From Raffaelea ambrosiae (Eukaryota > Ascomycota > Sordariomycetes > Ophiostomatales > Ophiostomataceae), in NCBI GenBank assembly GCA_002778195.1, contig PCDI01000001.1, positions 5,777,338 to 5,841,337 on the forward strand: 64,000 nucleotides of DNA, given 5' to 3'. Each line of letters opens with the position of its first letter. Positions within the stretch are counted from its first letter, which is position 1. Positions 54,644 through 64,000 of this stretch are shown here, piece by piece. The notes beneath the pieces were generated by a model that was not told where the DNA came from, searched no databases, and saw nothing but the letters and a program-made list of their open reading frames with translations. A program made the position numbers and the translations under genes.

Positions 54644-57600
54644 ATGCACAGCGAGAAGAAGCCCCGCCCCGCCCCCTCTGATGGGAGTAGTTGTGTAAGT
54701 GCCGAGGACGGCCAGTCCAACACGCCGAACACCCTGTCCTGCGACCAAGGATACTGACGAGATACGCGTTGCCCAGCCCCGACCCAAACCCAAGTTTGCC
54801 TGCTCGTTCTGCGGCCGCCAGTTCTCGCGCCCCAGCCACCTCGACCGCCACCGGCTGACCCACCTGCCGCCCGACCGCCGGCTGGCCATTCCCTGCGCCA
54901 AGTGCGGCAAGACCTTTGGGCGGCACGACGTGCTGCTCCGGCATCTACGCTCGGCGCACCGCGTCGACCTCGGCCCCAAGCAGACGGCCCAGCGCTCGTG
55001 CGACCGCTGCGTGCAGAAGCGCCGCAAATGCGACCGCGCGCGGCCGTGTCGACTGTGCGCCGCCGCCGGCGAGGCGTGCGCCTACCCCGTCGGGGCGGAC
55101 CGGGACCTCGCGGGCATGCGGACGCTCCAGACCATGGATGGCAAGCCGCCGGGCCAGGGGGGCGCCAGCGAGACGTCCGAGGAGCGCGCGGACACGAGCA
55201 CGGCCGGCGGCGGCGGCGACGACCCGGGCCGGGCCCGTCCCGAGGGGCACGCGCGCGCAGAGACGACGCACCAGACGACGCACCAGACGACGCACCAGGC
55301 GCACCAGGCGACGCACCAGACCATGCACCAGACGCACCAGGCGACGCACCAGGCGACGCCACCAGGGGTGGCCTTTGCCTCCTCGGCCGCCCAGCCCGGC
55401 CAGCCCGGCGCGCTGCCGATCATGAACCATCCTTCGCCGGCCTCGTTGCCGCCCGCGGCCACCCCGGTGGCCACCAGCGCCGCTGCCCATGCCGCCTTCT
55501 ACAGCGCCGGCTACGCTCCCGGGGGGGTGGAGGCCGTGGTTTCGTTTGCGGCGCTGGGCGGCATGGCCGACGACGGCGGCCACTCGTCGTTCCTGCCGGC
55601 CAGCGCCGACAGCTTCAGCCCGCCCTTCTCGGACGCCGACTACTACCTGGCCGGCGACACGCCCTTTGTGGCGTCGCTGTCGGCGGCCGGCCAGCTGGAC
55701 TTCCGCACCTCGGGTCTGGACTGGCTGGACTTTGACATCCCCGACGTCGAGGCCGCCTGTCCTCCGGCGGGTCCCCACCCCGACTATGTCGGCCCGCCAG
55801 GACACCACCGCCACGGCCACGGCGACGTCCAGCCGCAGCCCAGCCTGGCCAGCACAGCCGCCGCCGCCGCCAGCACCGCCGCGGAGACCACATTGACGCC
55901 GATACTCGAACACCCCGTGGCCGCGTCTTCGTACCCCCCCCTTTCGTCGTCGCATCCGCAGCCACCACCGACGTTCCCGTCTCTTGCTCCTTCGCGTCCG
56001 GGCAATCGGCTCCCCTGGCCCTTTGACCAGACGCCCGACTTTACGCCCTATCGCTGCTCGCTGCCGCCGCTTCGCGAGGTCTTACAGAACACCGTCCAGG
56101 CCTACAGCCACGCCAACGACACCACCGCCAACACCACCAACAACACCACCAACAACAACAGCAGCAGCAGCAGCAACAACAACAACACCGCCAGCAGCAC
56201 CACCACCAGCCGGCGCGACTCGCCGCCCATCTCCCCCCTCGTCTCCGGCTTGGTCGCGCTCATGTCCGAGCCGCGGCTGCCCGCCCCCGACGAGATGATG
56301 GACCCCAGCGTCGCCCAGGCCGTCCACCTGCTGGGCCGCCTCGTGGACGTCTACCTGGCGCGCTTCCACGCCATCCTGCCGCTGCTGCACGTGCCCACCT
56401 GGGCGATGACCTCCGTGCCCACCGTCCTCGTCGCCGCCATGGCCTGCATCGGCGCCCTGCTGTCCGACGACGACGAGGAGCACGCCAGCGAGCTGTCCGC
56501 CACCATGAGCGCCATCTGCATGCCCATGATCACCTGGCTGGGCTCCTCCGACAGCGCCAACTACCGCGACATCTTTTATCTGTCCGCCCTCTGCCTGCAC
56601 CAGATCTACTCCCTCGGCAGCGGCAACCGCCAGCTGTACCAGAACGCCGACCGCTCGCGCGGCACCCTCGTCGGCAGCCTGCGCGGCATCGGCTGTCTCA
56701 GCACGCGCCTCAGCAGCGTCGGCGAAGAGTCGCCCCCCAGCATGCCCCCCACGGGTCCGATGGGCCCCATGGGCCCCATGGGCCCCAGTGGAGGAGGAGG
56801 AGGAGGCGGGGGAGGAGGAGGGTCCGACGAGTGGTCCGCCTGGGTGGCCCGCGAGCGCGAGAAGCGCGTCGCCTGGTCCTCGTTCGAATACGACTGCAGC
56901 CTGTCCACCCTGACCGCCCGCCGCGGCGCCGTCGACCTCAGCGAGCTGCCCAGCCGCGTGCCCTGCTGCGACACCCTGTGGGAGGCGCCCTCCGCGCAGG
57001 CCTGGCACGCCCTCCGCGCCCGCGTGCCCCCCAACGCCTTTGGGGCCCCCGTGTCCGACATTCTGCAGGCCGTCCTCCCGCCCGAAAAGGGCGCCGCCAC
57101 CACCACCACCACCACGCCCCCCCAAGAACACCACCCCAAGCCCATCCCGTCCGACGTCTCCTACTGGAGCAAGCGGCTCTGCGTGCAGGTCATCGGCCGG
57201 CTGCTCTGGGACCTCAAGCAGCTCGAGATCCTGTCCACCAGCGAGTACTTTGGCATGGCCACCCTGACGACCTCGCAGTCCGACAACAAGGCGCGCCTGC
57301 TGCAGGCCCTGGACTGTCTGCTGGCGTCCATGGACCAGCCGGTCTCAACGGCCGATTTGATCAGCTACAAGTACGTCGAACCTTGTAGATTGCATTTTCC
57401 TTTTGTCTCCTCGTTCACTAACCCAACAGCATCGCCTCCCTCATCTGCCACTACTCCCACCTCTACACCGCCCACGACATGCTCGACATTGTCGTCTACA
57501 TCTTCCGCAACACCGTCTCCAACGGCTCCTCCCGTCTCGACAACAAGGGCATCCAGATCGCCCAGCGCCGTCTCCAGTCCGTCCTCGCCCGCGACCCCCG

Positions 57601-58015
57601 CGAAGCCCGTCGCCTCGTCTGGCACGCCGCCCGCATCGTCGCCGTGGCCAACGACTACCTCGTGTCGGCACCCTGTGAGATCATGCGTCTGTTCATGGGC
57701 TACATGTTTATCATTGCCTTTTCGCGGTACTGTCCCCGGAGCCAGCGGGGCGTCTCCCAGCCAAATCGGCCGCCAGTCCGGCTCGACCTTCCTTCCCATC
57801 AAGTGGACAGTGCCGGCACTGTTGCCCGCTGGATCGAAGAGGGCGGACCCGCCTCCATTGGCTCGGCCCAGAACATTTTCTCCGACACGGCGGCCCTGTG
57901 CATCAGCCGTGACGGACAGGTCATGCTGCAGCGCCTCCAGTGCTGGGGGCTGGCCGAGAAGTTTACCAAGATCCTGCAGAGCTTTGAAAACATAGCTCTG
58001 AACAGCGACACATGA
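54644..58015 (+). CDS. Transcription factor with two C2H2 fingers and a Zn2Cys6 cluster
   Basis: Three exons, 54644..54694, 54777..57370 and 57430..58015; 1076 aa. The first exon (MHSEKKPRPAPSDGSSC) is followed by an 82 bp GTAAGT intron with a CTGAC branch site; the large frame itself has no ATG start. Two C2H2 fingers occupy residues 26-46 and 57-78, and a Zn2Cys6 cluster residues 92-118 (CDRC, RRKC, CRLC, ending C118). A disordered region with a Thr-His-Gln repeat follows, then a fungal_trans regulatory domain (about 500-1000) interrupted by a GPM repeat and 11 Gly. The C terminus (LQCWGLAEKFTKILQSFEN) is conserved in this class. It is a nuclear regulator; targets are unknown. Confidence 0.92.
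55266..55360 (+). repeat. Thr-His-Gln coding tandem repeat
   Basis: About ten imperfect copies of ACGCACCAG(ACG) encode THQT/THQA units just after the Zn2Cys6 cluster of the transcription factor. Confidence 0.85.
56751..56823 (+). repeat. GPM repeat followed by poly-Gly
   Basis: Four Gly-Pro-Met-type triplets and then eleven Gly codons are inserted inside the regulatory domain of the transcription factor. Confidence 0.85.
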
Positions 58016-58252
58016 GTTTTTGCTTTTCGATAGTCACGGAATTCAAGGTCGAATGATCCGAGTTTGGATAAAACAATAAAATGGCAATCATGACTGCGTG
58101 TAGAAATCTGACTATCTGGAACGTAGTGCGATATGATACATGCCATGAGATTAAAAAGAAAAAAGAAAAAAAGAAAAGAAAGGAAAAAAAAAAACCTGGA
58201 CATCAGACTGCTCCCCAGACCAACTCGCTGAAAACACCCGCCAAGTGCCCTC

Positions 58253-59344
58253 TCAGAATATGGCTATGCAGTTGGGCGGGCTGCTCACGCCTCCCGGCAT
58301 ATTCAAGGGCGCGCTCGCCACAAAAAACTCCCACCGCTTCTGCTCGGCACAGATCGTGGCCAGCTCTTCCAGGTCGAACAGCTCGCCCACCGGCATGCCC
58401 CATGCCGGCAGCAGGTACTCGTGCAAAAAGATCCCGGGAACCTCCTCCCCGTTCGCACCCGTGTACCTCTTTTGGGGCGGGTACACCTCCCACGACACGG
58501 CATCCCCGGCCACCGCCGCAATCCCCGTGTCCCACAGCCACCGCAACACCTCCTCCGTGCCCTCCACGCCCGCGTGCTGCGGGTGCGTGCTCTGCGCGTA
58601 CGCCATCTTGTCGGCCGCCGTCATCTGCGTGTCCCACTCCCGCGTCAGGCCCATGCGCACAAACAAAATGTCGCCCCTCCGAAACGCCACGCCCTGGTCG
58701 CGGGCCATCTCGAGAAGATCGCGTAGCGGGATCGCGTGGTCGCTCAGCGCCTTGTACCGGATGCCCTTCTTGGCCGCGTAGGCCACGTAGTCCAGCAGCA
58801 CGCCGCGCCCGCAGATGCCCTCGCGGGCCCAGTGCTGCATCCCGATGCGCGTGTTGCTGCGGTCCGTGATCTCCGACGGCGTGGTGCCGCCATAGAACAG
58901 TCTCTGGCCCGGATTCTCCGCCGTTGGGAACGGACTGGAAAAGTGCCGCAGACCGTCCCACTGCGACGACTGCTGCGGGTTGAAAATGTACACGTCGTCG
59001 AACCCGGCGCCGCCGAGCAGCGAGGTGATGTGGTGCTGCGTGGGCGCGCGGTTGAAGTTGGCAATGTCGAGCTTGGTGAGGTCCCAGTTGACCGCGATGC
59101 GGATGCCGCTGCGGATGCACGAGGCCGCGGCCGCAGCGACGACCTCGGGCGTCAAGAGCACCAGCCGCCCGAGGCCTTCGACGCGAGAGTTGGGTGCGGC
59201 CGGCCAGACCCGCCGGGGATCCGGAAGAGCATCGTAGGCGAGGTTGTGGACCTCAAGGGCGCCGGCAGCAGCAGTGGCCGTCGGACTTGATGACGCAGAC
59301 GCTTGATCGGGGGCCGGACCGGATGCTGGACCGTCCGAGTTCAT
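58253..59344 (-). CDS. Cyclase-family hydrolase (kynurenine formamidase-like fold)
   Basis: Single exon; 363 aa from the ATG at 59344. The protein matches the fungal branch of the cyclase family (PF04199): QWDGLRHFSSPF, RIGMQHWAREGICGRGVLLD, FRRGDILFVRMGLTREW and AGDAVSWEVYPP. The canonical metal motif HxGTHxDxPxH is not present as such; QHW and nearby acidic residues take its position. Bacterial relatives hydrolyse N-formylkynurenine or close cyclic compounds; the substrate here is unknown. The low-complexity Ala/Ser-rich first 35 residues are unlikely to be structured. It is convergent with the transcription factor (237 bases between stops). Confidence 0.85.
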   Translation of the reverse strand: MNSDGPASGPAPDQASASSSPTATAAAGALEVHNLAYDALPDPRRVWPAAPNSRVEGLGRLVLLTPEVVAAAAASCIRSGIRIAVNWDLTKLDIANFNRAPTQHHITSLLGGAGFDDVYIFNPQQSSQWDGLRHFSSPFPTAENPGQRLFYGGTTPSEITDRSNTRIGMQHWAREGICGRGVLLDYVAYAAKKGIRYKALSDHAIPLRDLLEMARDQGVAFRRGDILFVRMGLTREWDTQMTAADKMAYAQSTHPQHAGVEGTEEVLRWLWDTGIAAVAGDAVSWEVYPPQKRYTGANGEEVPGIFLHEYLLPAWGMPVGELFDLEELATICAEQKRWEFFVASAPLNMPGGVSSPPNCIAIF

Positions 59345-60519
59345 GACTGCGATGGGGAGGGTCAGGTGGATGGTGACAGTGCATGAACCAGAGGACACCA
59401 GTCGTGGGAAGTTGTCTTGTGTGAAAGAACAGCAACACACTATCACAAGAACACAAAAAAGGATCTACAATGATTATCACGGAAATCAATATCCCTCCTC
59501 TGCCAATATACAAATACGGGCACGGCGTGTTGTGTCGCACAGCACCCCTTCCTATCTTCCAAGCACTTGTAGAGGATCCCCCTACCCCGTGCCTCCTAGC
59601 CCAACGGTTCTCTGCAACTGATCTTCAGGAGGGAACCGCCACGTCACGGAGGATGGAGTGGCACTCTCCGCCCCCCCAAAGGCACCATCGTACCACTGGC
59701 AGGGCGCCACATGGTCCACTGCAATTCCACTCGTCAAGAATTGGTATGCTTTTCCCCAGACTAGTCTCCACAAGGTCTCGGCAGTTCCACCTCTGCTAGT
59801 CTGGAGAGCTTGCAGGCTGGATGTAATGAATGGGGTGCACGGCTGCACGTTGTGCTTCCCGAGAAGGCTATCTCGGCTTACTGAAGCAACATATAAAACC
59901 AATGGCGGCAGTTCTGCCATGAATGGAGTTGCTATGCAGCTACCCCGGTTGATGGCAGGTTTGCCGCATAGAGAGCCGGGGGAGTTATGCGGAGGCACAC
60001 GTGATGTCGAGGTCTGCAGCTGTCCGTTAACTCTAATACCGGGCTGCAGAGACAACTGTGTTTACCCGTTGCTTGTCAAAGGTGAGATCCAGTGTGTGGG
60101 GCTGTGCTCAATGGTCACGACTAATACGGCATTTGATACCTACCAGGTCATACGGAGGAGCAGTTTCAATGCAATTGAGTGACTCTTGTATGAATTCTAG
60201 GCTTTCGATTTATTTCACTTTATCTCCAGGGCTCTTCGTATTCGGTACGTCACGGTTCTGCTTCGTTCCCTCGATTGTCACGAAAAAAAAAAAACATTTC
60301 TGGGATTCGTGTGTCCTGGGGCATTAGAATTCTCGGCATCCGGCCATCGGAATCATCCAATAACTGTGTTCTTTTGTGCCACGGGAGAATGTTCCAGACT
60401 ATCGTGTCTGGCTTGTTTCATTGGTCTGCTCAGTTGCGTGAGCAGGCCTGCAGGATACAAATCTGCACAAATGGCGTCCCCCACCCAGCACCCTGAGATG
60501 TCCCTTTGCAAAGCAATTC
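59345..60519. other. Intergenic, no gene seen
   Basis: About 1.2 kb between divergent genes. Open frames overlap on both strands at 59580-60180, but neither starts with a convincing ATG or shows a domain. Confidence 0.45.
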
Positions 60520-62244
60520 ATGAAAGACAAGCCGTGTAAATATCGTTCCTTGTTGTCCGTCCCGATCATCTCTCCCAGATTCCCCAGAGCGCGCCACAGG
60601 AACTGCGTCACCCGAAAACACGCCATGCCCCCCCGAGCGCAAGTCACCGGTGTTCCCAGCCGCCCAGTCGGGGGCACGAGGTCCATGTATGATAAACTTC
60701 TTCGGCGATTTTTTGAGCCTCTTCTCCTCCTTGAGACACTCGGCAAGGTTCGCAGTGAACGTTCGCACACCATCCGGGATACCAGCAGCAGAAGAGGCAC
60801 CCGGCGGCAGTTCCGAGATGACCTTGCCTTTCTTTGCGAGTATGACAAGGGCGGAGAGGCATGCACGGCGATCGGCTGCGAAAACCGAAGGGACGCAACC
60901 GTATACCACGTCGCCGCCAACGGCAACACCTGTCTAAAAATTGCACAGTTTCTGCGGTCCGTCCTCGCTAAACTGCGAGCTATCTTGCCGTGTCTTTCTA
61001 ACGAGACCGAACGAGCTCGGAAGACAGAGGCTCTCACGGAAAAGTGCATTTGGTATGCGCGGCCGAAGATCAAAAAGCTGAAAAAGCTGCTCTGCAGACA
61101 TGCCCGGGAGTGCGTGGTGTGTCTGGCAGGCGAGGAATCGCCGGCAAATGCAGGACTGAAAGCGTGGCTGCAGGAATTCGACAGGCAGGATGATCCGATC
61201 GCTCTGTGCAGGTTCGCCTACGAGTCGAGGCATTCCAGTCATATACGCCACCTGGCCACGCTGGACCTAGCATCAGCCAGCCACGCTTCGAACGATGATT
61301 TGTTTCCGTCGCCGTTTGCGCAGACGCGGCGCTACGTTGGTCGTCTCTCCGAGTTCATCCGTGTTCCCCAAAGACTGGTCGATCACCTGCCACGTGTGGG
61401 GGACCTCGTCGGCGATCGCTTTGTTGTGCAGGCGATTGTGCCTCCGATAAGCGTGCAACCGCCGTTGTCCGGCCCCGTCGATCTTGAAAGCATCTGCCTG
61501 CGTATGCTGGGAACCAAACGTGACATCAAGCCCCGGGTGGTTGAGGGGCTTGCGGAGATGGACAGGAGGTATGACATCCTTGCCAGGATGAGAGAATACT
61601 GCGAGTCAGAGAACTTTCAGCCGCGAGTGCATTGCGAGATTCAAGTCTTGGAGACATTCTACGATCGCAGCTTGCTGTGGGTGGACGACGATCGGTACAT
61701 TGGATGCAGCAAACCTGCATGCTTCTGCTGCAAGCTGTATTTTCGCTACCACCCAGAGATTCCGGTCGAGCCCGACTCGCACGAGAAAGTCTACCACAAC
61801 TGGGGGCCCATCTGGCTGAAGGATGGCGAGAGAGACAGCCGCTATGAGCACCAACGAGACATTCTCAACAAAATGGTGGTCTATTTCCGTGCGAGCGCCC
61901 ACCAGCAGCTTCTGGACGCGAGAGGCCCGCGTCCTTGGCATGCTGATTCTTCCACGGGGATCACCAGCGAGGGAGCGGTCGGCCTGAACCAGGAAGCTCG
62001 CCATACAGAGGAGGAAGACTACCGAGGTTTGTTGCCAAGTCCCATCTGGACCTAGCGAGACCAGCCGTGCTGACTCGAAGTAGCAAACGTCGATGACACG
62101 GACGTCTCAGACATGTCTGGCATGGGGTCCGATTCCAGTGCCGAAACTGTCGCCTTGGGTGCAACTCGGAACACGAGCATTGCCCACAGAAGCACAGTAT
62201 GGGAAGCCCCGGATTCTGATGACGACGGGGGAGCGCCACTCTGA
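60520..62244 (+). CDS. OTT_1508-type deaminase-fold protein
   Basis: Two exons, 60520..62026 and 62084..62244; 555 aa. The 57 bp intron (GTTTGT...GTAG with a GCTGAC branch site) is proposed because the continuing frame otherwise ends at once, whereas the spliced tail is a coherent acidic Ser/Asp-rich segment. The C-terminal half is the deaminase-like fold: RVHCEIQVLETF gives H371 and E373 (HxE), and GCSKPACFCC gives the zinc Cys pair C401/C404. These are the marks of PF14441, a deaminase branch expanded in fungi whose substrate is unknown. The start may be the ATG at 60625, which has better context. It is tail to tail with a nucleobase transporter. Confidence 0.8.
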
Positions 62245-62565
62245 ACAGAGCTCATGTGCGGTGAAGTGGCCGGTAGTCCTGCCAGGCGTACGAGCTCGGC
62301 CTCTTGCGATGTCTCGTACATGACAAGTCCCACCCCCCCGGCTCTGGGACTGCCCGACATGCCAAAATGTCACATAGTATTACAATGCAATGTGGAACAC
62401 CAAAATCATTCAGTATTTCCGTGTACTCGTCCAGGCCCAGCAACTGAAGCGTGGTGCTATATCAACCCTTTGGGAGAGCCACTCGTCTTTCATCGTTCAT
62501 ATTTGTAAACTGGACATTGCACCACAAACTCGCAGAGCCAGAGCGTGGCCACTGCGACTGCCACT
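62245..62565. other. Convergent intergenic region
   Basis: 321 bases shared as 3' flank by the deaminase and transporter genes. No gene is seen. Confidence 0.5.
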
Positions 62566-63962
62566 TCAGGCCTCTTCTGTGGTGATGTTGACAACATGAG
62601 TCTTGTCCAGGCCCCTGTTCTCAGCCTCGAACATGGCACTGCTCTCGTACTGCGTGTTGTCCCACTTCTCGCGGGAGATGGACATGGCTTCCCTGGGCGT
62701 GATGCTGTTCTTTACATAGCCGTCCAGGCGCGCACACGGGAAAACCTTGTGCAGCAAGACAAACGCCGTCGCACTTGCGCAGAACCCATAGATGAAGTTT
62801 ATATAGTATAGCTCGGTGGCCCCATCCGACACATGGACGGAGGTGTTGACGGCGGCGACGAAGCCAGGCATGAGCGGCGCCACTCCAACGGACCACTGGT
62901 TGGCACACACAAAAAACAAAGTCAGCGCGAGTCGTTACAAGTATACAACAAGTGGGTGGCGGCCATGGTTATGCCCTACCGCGAGGAGTGCGCGCCAGTT
63001 GACGCCGCAGGTGTACCAGTACGTGCTGGACGAGTTCCCGCGGTACAGGTCGTCGACGTGGATCTTGCGCCGGCTGACGACCAGATAGCTGGCGACCATG
63101 AGGCCGGTCATGGGGCCCAGGAACACCGAGTACGACGAGAGCACCGTCAGGAAGACGGTGGCCGTGTTGACCAGCTTCCAGGGGTTGACCACGGTGCTGA
63201 AGAGGGCCGTCAGGTACGCGCCGCGCCGGATGTTGATGTATCGCGGAAAGGTCGCGGCCAGGTCGAAGCCGCCGCTCAGCGCGTTGCCCGGCACGTTGAC
63301 GCCGATCTGCGAGATAACCAGGGCGAGGCCGCCAAAGAACGCGCCCGCTCGCGTGCGGCCGCTGTGGGGGTGTTGCGTGATGAGCCGGCTGAGGACGGTG
63401 GGTGGGTTCCAGAGGGCCTCGCCGAACCGCTTCTGGGTCGCCGCCGTGACTAGGATGCCGATGATGGAGCATAGGATGGCGTACACGGGGAACGGCCCGG
63501 CTTGGCCGACGACGGCATGGCGCGGGCGGATGGAAAAGCGGGCGTAGTCGTTCTGGTTCAGGATGCCGGCTGCGATCGAGCCCACGGTCGACAGCACGCC
63601 GTAGATCATCAGCCAGGCCACGCTCTCGGGGCCGCCGGTGGCGGGCAGCTCCGTCTCGTTGGTGATGGTGTCGCCAAAGCCGGCGGGGCCCATGGTGGCC
63701 AGCGCCCAGATGAGGAACACGAAAAAGAACACAATGGTGACGGTGCTGGCAAAGTAAAAGAACTTTTGCAGCTTGTGCGGCCGGATCCAGACGACCGGCA
63801 GACTGACCACCGAGAACACAATGTAGGCGACAAACTGCGCCGTGGTCATGCCCGTGTCCGCGGGCATGTGGTTGGGAATGTGGTCCTCGAGATTGGGGTC
63901 CCATGACTGCAGCATAACATAGATGCACTCGCCGCCGATCCATGCCGTGAAGCCGTACCAGA
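62566..63962 (-). CDS. NCS1 nucleobase transporter, 5' end outside window
   Basis: Two exons in the window, complement(62566..62895, 62980..63962), 437 codons; upstream exons lie beyond the right edge (the intron entering from there has a GCTGAC branch site and ends in CCAG). The 84 bp internal intron joins NWRALLA to WSVGVAPLMPGF. Landmarks of the nucleobase:cation symporter-1 family are WYGFTAWIGGE, ILNQNDYARF, NVPGNALSGGFDLAATFPRYINIRRG, and GPMTGLMVASYLVV. It should import a purine, pyrimidine, allantoin or related compound through the plasma membrane with protons. Substrate cannot be told from sequence. Confidence 0.92.
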
Positions 63963-64000
63963 CTGGTAGGTTCGAATGTCAGCGGATCCATGAGCCAAGA

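Noticed and set aside
59582..60182. Overlapping 157-174 codon frames on both strands
   Set aside because: Neither has a good ATG context, domain, splice logic or coding-type composition; mutual overlap suggests chance in stop-poor sequence.
1..64000. CRISPR arrays, rRNA genes and intact transposons
   Set aside because: No regularly spaced repeats, rRNA-like sequence, terminal inverted repeats with a transposase, or LTR pairs were found by reading; CRISPR is not expected in a fungal genome.

Overview
The window is nuclear DNA of a filamentous ascomycete (Pezizomycotina). Its short introns (about 52-162 bp, mostly GT-AG with CTAAC/CTGAC branch sites), high-GC coding sequence, secreted glycoside hydrolases and Zn2Cys6 / fungal-specific transcription factors fit a Sordariomycete. 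I cannot name the species. Exon joins below were built by hand from splice signals and reading frame. Several frame calls start at non-ATG codons, so starts were reassigned to ATG.

Left part (1-22.5 kb) is conserved housekeeping sequence. It holds a rhodanese + tyrosine phosphatase (minus, 1442-4616), an EDC4/Pdc1-like decapping scaffold (8503-13162), the tRNA m1A58 methyltransferase subunit TRM6/Gcd10 (13653-15677), the Arp2/3 subunit ARPC3 (minus, 16106-16849), an unknown conserved-looking protein with an overlapping upstream ORF (17650-19119), and a single-pass Cys-rich surface protein (20761-22476). A 3.9 kb gene-free interval separates the phosphatase from the decapping gene.

Middle part (22.5-44 kb) mixes intact genes with decayed ones. 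Intact: secreted acid phosphatase, aspartic protease, a prolyl-4-hydroxylase-like dioxygenase divergent from a CXXC-less PDI-like protein, a 2EXR protein, a cupin with a GC-AG intron, a GH5 exo-1,3-beta-glucanase, an isochorismatase-family hydrolase and a GNAT acetyltransferase. Between them lie relics: a chromodomain fragment, an MFS transporter fragment, a possible RNase-H-like fragment, an amine-oxidase-type flavoenzyme with its core deleted, a frameshifted fungal transcription factor, and a Baeyer-Villiger-type monooxygenase with in-frame stops. This looks like an eroded accessory or metabolite locus.

Right part (44-64 kb) is metabolic: an amino-acid permease (5-base N gap in intron 1), a secreted GH3 beta-glucosidase, an SDR divergent from an unusual isopropylmalate-dehydrogenase paralogue, a large transcription factor with two C2H2 fingers plus a Zn2Cys6 cluster, a cyclase-family hydrolase, an OTT_1508-type nucleic-acid/nucleotide deaminase with intact zinc motif, and, tail to tail with it, an NCS1 nucleobase transporter running off the right edge. 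The deaminase/transporter pair and the decayed locus at 34-38 kb are the most interesting points. No tRNA, rRNA, CRISPR or intact transposon was found.
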